A DNA stretch of 64,000 nt, taken from the NCBI GenBank assembly GCA_964580435.1, contig CAZOKP010000005.1, positions 1 to 64,000 on the forward strand. The letters are read 5' to 3'. The notes under the pieces were generated by a model. The model searched no databases. It had not been told where the DNA came from and was given only the letters and a program-made list of their open reading frames with translations. A program made the translations under genes and the position numbers. Every line of letters begins with the position of its first letter. Position 1 is the stretch's first letter. This DNA is from CAZKEW01 sp964580435 (GTDB taxonomy: Bacteria; Acidobacteriota; Aminicenantia; Aminicenantales; UBA8522). Below, one piece after another: positions 59,876 to 64,000 of the stretch.

Positions 59876-60772
59876 ATGAACGAAGCCAAAGTCGCCGTAA
59901 TTAGAGGAAAAGGGGTCCTCACTCGAGCGGGTGAATTGAGCCAGCTGAAGGTTGCTGAGATGATCCAGCGCGGTCTCCAAATCCTTACCGGGTTGCCTAA
60001 TGCCGAGGACGCTCTCGGCCAGATTTTCGCCAGGAATGACCGCATCGGCATCAAAATCAATACCATCGGAGGCCGCAAGATCTCCACCCGGCCGGAAGTA
60101 TCTCTGACCCTGGCCGATCTCCTGGTTAAAAGCGGTCTCCACGAACGGAACATCATCATCTGGGATCGCACCAACAGAGAGCTCAAAGATGCCGGCTATC
60201 GCCTGGCCTCACCCTCAAACGGCCTGAAGGTTTTCGGCACGGACATGGATGGCGCAGGATATGAGACCGAGCTCGTATCTCATCTCAACATCGGAAGTCT
60301 TTTCTCCACAATCCAGACCAATTTTGTTACCGCCTCGGTCAGCCTAGCCATTCTCAAAGACCACGGCCTGGCCGGGGTAACAGCGGGAATGAAAAACTAT
60401 TTTGGCTCCATCCATAATCCTAATAAATACCATGATTCCCACTGCAACCCTTATGTTGCCGAGCTCTTTGATACAGACCCTATCAAGAGGAAACACAAGC
60501 TCTCCGTCCTCGACGGACTGATCGTTCAATACCACCGCGGACCTTCCTATCATGCTCAGTGGGCGGAAGCTTGCGGAGTCCTTGTTTTTAGCCGCGACCC
60601 TGTTGCTGCTGATTCAGTGGGCTGGCAGATGATCGAAAAACTGCGGGCCAAAAAGGGGCTTCCGTCGCTTCAAGAAGACAAAAGAGAACCGGCCTATCTT
60701 ATGACAGCCGAGAAGATGGGACTTGGCCGGGCCGGAGTTGATCAAATCCAAATTATCGAGGATGAGGTATAA
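59876..60772 (+). CDS. DUF362-domain protein
   Basis: 298 residues. Family features are IGIKINTIGGRKISTRPEV, SLAILKDHGLAGVTAGMKNYFGSIHNPNKYH, LSVLDGLIVQYHRGP and DPVAADSVGWQMIE. DUF362 proteins are linked to Fe-S or flavin metabolism, but the precise reaction is unknown; no ferredoxin domain is attached here. No signal peptide is visible. The gene runs on 26 bases before the radical SAM start, so they form an operon. Confidence 0.88.
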   Translation: MNEAKVAVIRGKGVLTRAGELSQLKVAEMIQRGLQILTGLPNAEDALGQIFARNDRIGIKINTIGGRKISTRPEVSLTLADLLVKSGLHERNIIIWDRTNRELKDAGYRLASPSNGLKVFGTDMDGAGYETELVSHLNIGSLFSTIQTNFVTASVSLAILKDHGLAGVTAGMKNYFGSIHNPNKYHDSHCNPYVAELFDTDPIKRKHKLSVLDGLIVQYHRGPSYHAQWAEACGVLVFSRDPVAADSVGWQMIEKLRAKKGLPSLQEDKREPAYLMTAEKMGLGRAGVDQIQIIEDEV

Positions 60773-60797
60773 TAGGATTATCAGGACAGTGTGGACC

Positions 60798-61919
60798 ATG
60801 GAAAGGCGGCAATTCTTTAAGACCGTGGCCGGCTCGAGCCTTCTCTTGGGCGCAAACGCGGGAACCTTTCTCTGCGACCTTTTCGCGTTCCAGGACACTG
60901 CCAACCTCTCCCGAGTGGAAGCGCGTTATTACAAGAAACTTCCCGACAGGGAAATCGAATGCCAGCTCTGTCCTCGCAACTGCAAGCTGGGGGATAAAGA
61001 ACGAGGATACTGCGGAGTCAGGGAGAACATCGGCGGGACGTACTATACGTTGGTCTATGGCAAAGCCTGCACCGCCAATGTTGACCCTATCGAGAAAAAA
61101 CCGTTCTTCCATTTTCTGCCCGGCAGCAAGGCTTTTTCCATCGCCACAGCCGGCTGCAATCTCAACTGCAAGTTCTGCCAGAACTGGCAGATCTCTCAAG
61201 TGAGGGCGGAACAGGTCACGCCGTTGGACCTGCCCCCCCAGGATGTCGTCGTCAATGCCCTCAGCTACAAGTGCCCCAGCATTTCCTACACCTACACAGA
61301 GCCCATCGTTTACTTCGAGTATATGTATGACACGGCCATCCAGGCGCGTACTAAGGGAATAAAGAATTGCGTCGTCACGGCGGGACATATCAACCGAGAG
61401 CCCCTCCTGGACCTGGTCAAGGTCGTCGACGCCATCAAGATCGACCTGAAGTCTTTCAGCCAAAATTTTTATGCAAATTATGTCCGCGGCGAACTCCAGC
61501 CGGTTCTTGAAGCTATAAGAACCGTACACCAAAGCAAGGTCTGGCTGGAGCTTGTCTATCTGGTCATCCCCACCCTGAATGACGACGTTGAAGGGATCCG
61601 CGAGATGAGCCAATGGATCAGAAAAGAAATCGGGCCCGACGTCCCGCTCCATTTTTCGCGGTTTCAACCGATGTATCTCGTGCAAAATCTCCCCCCCACT
61701 CCCATCTCGACTTTGGAGAAAGCGCACGATATCGCCCTGGATGAGGGGCTCCATTATGTTTACATCGGCAACGTTCCTGGGCATAAAGCGGAAAGTACCT
61801 TCTGCCCCCGTTGTCAAAACGTGATCATTGAGAGAGTGGGCTTCGAGGTCAATAGAATAGACCTCGACGGCGGAAAGTGCAAATTCTGCCACAACCCTAT
61901 TCCCGGAATCTGGGCTTGA
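60798..61919 (+). CDS. AmmeMemoRadiSam-system-type radical SAM enzyme, Tat signal
   Basis: 373 residues. Begins with a twin-arginine signal (ERRQFFKTVAGSSLLLG), then a Cys-rich CQLCPRNCKLGDKERGYC cluster, radical SAM motif CNLNCKFC, SYTYTEPIVYFEYM, and two C-terminal CxxC pairs (CPRCQ, CKFCH). Resembles PflA-like activating enzymes of the AmmeMemoRadiSam group. A Tat signal on a radical SAM protein is unusual, although such annotations recur in this clade. ATG 60798; in-frame codon 60723 overlaps DUF362. Confidence 0.88.
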   Translation: MERRQFFKTVAGSSLLLGANAGTFLCDLFAFQDTANLSRVEARYYKKLPDREIECQLCPRNCKLGDKERGYCGVRENIGGTYYTLVYGKACTANVDPIEKKPFFHFLPGSKAFSIATAGCNLNCKFCQNWQISQVRAEQVTPLDLPPQDVVVNALSYKCPSISYTYTEPIVYFEYMYDTAIQARTKGIKNCVVTAGHINREPLLDLVKVVDAIKIDLKSFSQNFYANYVRGELQPVLEAIRTVHQSKVWLELVYLVIPTLNDDVEGIREMSQWIRKEIGPDVPLHFSRFQPMYLVQNLPPTPISTLEKAHDIALDEGLHYVYIGNVPGHKAESTFCPRCQNVIIERVGFEVNRIDLDGGKCKFCHNPIPGIWA

Positions 61920-64000
61920 CCAATTATCTTCCTCCGTTTCTGCTCGGGTTTCTGGCCACTTCCTTCCAAATCCTGCTGCTGCGGGAATTCTCCGCCCATT
62001 TCTACGGGAATGAAATGATGATCGGAATCGTCCTGGCCTCCTGGCTTCTCTGGGGAGGTCTCGGCAGCCTAACGGCTCCGAAAATTAAGTTCAAGGCAAA
62101 GCATCTGCCGTATATTTATGGCCTGGTCATTCTTCTCTTCCCCGTCTCGCTCATAGGCGTCAGGTTTTCCAGATTTATGCTGCATCTTCTTCCCGGTGAG
62201 CTCACCGGAATGACTTCCGTCCTCTTCATCTCTCTCGGTTTTTGTTTTCTCGTCAGTTTTCCTTTAGGAATCCTTTTTGTCTTCAACGTCAGCCGCATCG
62301 GAGGCCGGATTACTCAGGTCTATATATTTGAATCGCTCGGCGCCGCGACGGCAGGATTGATCGTTCACTGGCTTCTCGTCCCTTATTTCTCCGCCTGGCT
62401 GGCCGTTTCTCTGGTCGGCGCGGCGGGCGCTCTGTTCATCTCCTTCGCAGCGGCAAAAAAGCCGCCGTGGCTCTTTTTGGGGTTTATCCTGGTTTTCCTG
62501 GCAGGATTCGGCCTCTTTGACCTTCCCAGTCAAAAGATCTACTGGAAGCCGTTCAATCTTATCGCCAGCAAGGACACCCGTTACGGAAGGCTCCAGGTCA
62601 TCCAAACCCAGGAACAAATTTCTCTCTACAGCAACGGCTTCCAGGCCTATTCGTATCCAAATCCTGCCGCCGCCGAGGAGTCCGTCCATTTTGCCCTGCT
62701 TCAAAATCCGGAGGCTCGATCTGCACTCCTCATCGGGGGCGGGGCGGGAGGAAGCCTGAAAGAAATGCTCAAATACCCTCGGGTCGAAGTCGATTATGTC
62801 GAGTTGGACCCCGAGATTATCCGCTTATCCCGAAGATTTTTGAGCCCTGAGGAAAGGACTATTTTGGGCGGTGAGCGGGTTCACCTATTCTTTCAAGACG
62901 GGAGAGCTTTTCTCCAGAAATCAGCAAAAAAATTCGAATTCATCATCCTGATCCTGCCGGAGCCAGCCACAGCCCAGCTCAATCGGTTTTACACGAGAGA
63001 ATTTTTTTGTCTGGCCAAGGAAAAGCTCGACCCGAACGGCGTTTTTTCCTTTACCGTTCCCTCGGCCGAAAACTATATCAGCCCCGCCCTTCAGCAGTTT
63101 CTCTCCTCTCTTTATTTCACTCTGACAAGCGTTTTCACGGAAGTGAAAGTCGTGCCCGGGGACAGAAATATTTTTCTCGCCTCTTCCCGTCCCCTGTCTC
63201 TCAATACTGCTGATCTCGGCCAAAGAATCGAGTCCTATCACCTGGACAACCTTTATGTAAACCCTTCCTTTCTCGCGTCCCGGCTTCATTCTCTCAGGGT
63301 CGATTACTTGGAAAGCATGTTGAAGTCAGGAGATAAGAGGCTCAACCGCGACCTTGTTCCCGTGAGCTTTTTTTTTCACGCGGTCCTCTGGAGCACGCAG
63401 TTCAATAGCCTGGACTCAAAGATATTGGGCTCCTTGTCCGGGCTTTCTTTTTTTTGGCTGCTTGATTTCCCTCTTCTTCTCTTTGTGCTCCTGCTTCTTT
63501 TTTTATACATCAAAAGGAAAACAACCAGCTTTTTCTTGACGCCTCTTGTGGTCATGGGCCTGACGACGATCGCAGTGGAAATCATTCTGCTCGTCTGGTT
63601 TCAAGCGCTCTACGGCTATCTTTATGGGCGGATTGCCCTACTTCTAACCGCCTTTATGTTTGGGCTCTTCCTGGGGAGCCTGGCAAGCTCAAGAATCAAA
63701 GACGCATCGTTCAGACATCTCATTATTGTCCAGTCCGGGTTTCTGGTCGTCCTGGTTCTTTTTCAGCTGACCCTGGAGGCAGCTCCCCCCGAGTTCCTGG
63801 CGTTTCTTTTCCTTCTGCTCTTTGGCTCTCTCGGCGGCGCTCTTTTTATCGTTTCTAACCGGCTTTATCTCCGAGAAAAAAGCAATTACGGAATCGGCTA
63901 TGGACTCGACCTGGGGGGCTCTTTTCTCGGGGCCTTTGTGACTTCTTCCGTTCTAATCCCCCTCGTCGGATTGCCCCTTCTTTTGAGATATCTCCTTCTC
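61916..64000 (+). CDS. spermidine-synthase-like membrane protein (3' end beyond window)
   Basis: Open for 695 codons to the end of the window; starts probably at TTG 61916, overlapping the preceding stop by TTGA. About six N-terminal TM segments (LTNYLPPFLLGFLATSFQILLLREF and following), a soluble Rossmann domain (about 220-440) with SAM-type motif SALLIGGGAGGSLKEMLKYP, VDYVELDPEIIRLSRRF and FFQDGRAFLQ, then another TM block to the edge. Resembles the fused membrane form of polyamine aminopropyltransferase-like proteins, whose substrate is unknown. Fourth gene in the DUF362/radical SAM neighbourhood. Confidence 0.85.
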   Translation, partial: MTNYLPPFLLGFLATSFQILLLREFSAHFYGNEMMIGIVLASWLLWGGLGSLTAPKIKFKAKHLPYIYGLVILLFPVSLIGVRFSRFMLHLLPGELTGMTSVLFISLGFCFLVSFPLGILFVFNVSRIGGRITQVYIFESLGAATAGLIVHWLLVPYFSAWLAVSLVGAAGALFISFAAAKKPPWLFLGFILVFLAGFGLFDLPSQKIYWKPFNLIASKDTRYGRLQVIQTQEQISLYSNGFQAYSYPNPAAAEESVHFALLQNPEARSALLIGGGAGGSLKEMLKYPRVEVDYVELDPEIIRLSRRFLSPEERTILGGERVHLFFQDGRAFLQKSAKKFEFIILILPEPATAQLNRFYTREFFCLAKEKLDPNGVFSFTVPSAENYISPALQQFLSSLYFTLTSVFTEVKVVPGDRNIFLASSRPLSLNTADLGQRIESYHLDNLYVNPSFLASRLHSLRVDYLESMLKSGDKRLNRDLVPVSFFFHAVLWSTQFNSLDSKILGSLSGLSFFWLLDFPLLLFVLLLLFLYIKRKTTSFFLTPLVVMGLTTIAVEIILLVWFQALYGYLYGRIALLLTAFMFGLFLGSLASSRIKDASFRHLIIVQSGFLVVLVLFQLTLEAAPPEFLAFLFLLLFGSLGGALFIVSNRLYLREKSNYGIGYGLDLGGSFLGAFVTSSVLIPLVGLPLLLRYLLL

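Noticed and set aside
1..64000. CRISPR arrays, tRNA or rRNA genes, insertion sequences
   Set aside because: No regularly spaced repeats, cloverleaf-like segments, rRNA core sequences or transposase motifs were recognised by eye; a covariance-model search would be needed to exclude small RNAs.

Overview
This 64 kb window is a compact, gene-dense bacterial chromosome segment of roughly 50-55% GC. It encodes about 60 genes, many overlapping by 1-4 bases, and no rRNA, tRNA, CRISPR array or insertion sequence could be recognised. Lipid A/Kdo genes (lpxB, waaA), a BamA-type outer-membrane barrel, lnt and lipoprotein signals mark a diderm. The gene mix (clusters of alkaline-phosphatase-superfamily proteins, three tandem pseudopilin genes, DUF1844, DUF6599, Tat-exported amidohydrolase, archaeal-type ProRS, PilZ genes) suggests Candidatus Aminicenantes or another Acidobacteriota-like lineage; this is an inference from gene content. 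A run of exactly 100 N at 5513-5612 shows that the sequence is a scaffold, probably of metagenomic origin.

Layout. 1-9.7 kb: ADP-forming acyl-CoA synthetase, then a promoter and an operon of three alkaline-phosphatase-superfamily phosphodiesterases (two interrupted by the N gap), a 63-residue RHH-like protein, a three-TM protein and an aminotransferase. 9.8-15.6 kb: a giant surface protein (metallopeptidase + beta-propeller + barrel), nitroreductase, a truncated beta-barrel gene and a lipoprotein. 15.6-20.8 kb, minus strand: two ABC-2 export pairs and a phosphoglycerate mutase whose domain order is circularly permuted. 21-28 kb: S9 peptidase, M23 peptidase, D-aminoacylase, PAP2 phosphatase, Kdo transferase. 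28-34 kb: rpsO-pnp, three pseudopilins, lpxB. 34-41 kb: DUF192, pcm, proS, a cluster of three PilZ genes around an atypical LuxR-type regulator, coaE, a deoxyhypusine-synthase-like gene, HU. 41-53 kb: nfeD-slipin-SPOR-lnt-prfB (prfB with a programmed +1 frameshift), DUF1844-ribF, pyrR-pyrB-pyrC, rnc and two small genes, an AI-2E/PerM transporter. 54-58.9 kb: a three-gene phosphorelay (hybrid kinase, REC-GGDEF, Hpt). 58.9-64 kb: DUF6599, DUF362, a radical SAM enzyme, and a membrane spermidine-synthase-like protein running off the end.

How parts connect. The phosphorelay ends in a diguanylate cyclase and the PilZ cluster 17 kb away encodes likely c-di-GMP receptors. The two loci carry a nearly identical 39-base element (35/39, ungapped) directly abutting their -35 hexamers, with a dyad TCACCC-N4-GGGTGA, which suggests one co-regulated c-di-GMP circuit. 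The other standout is the permuted phosphoglycerate mutase, which makes the normally split phosphatase domain contiguous. Good sigma-70-like promoters (usually 16-17 bp spacing) are readable in front of many operons. At five genes the -10 box ends only 8-11 bases before the start codon, implying leaderless transcripts.
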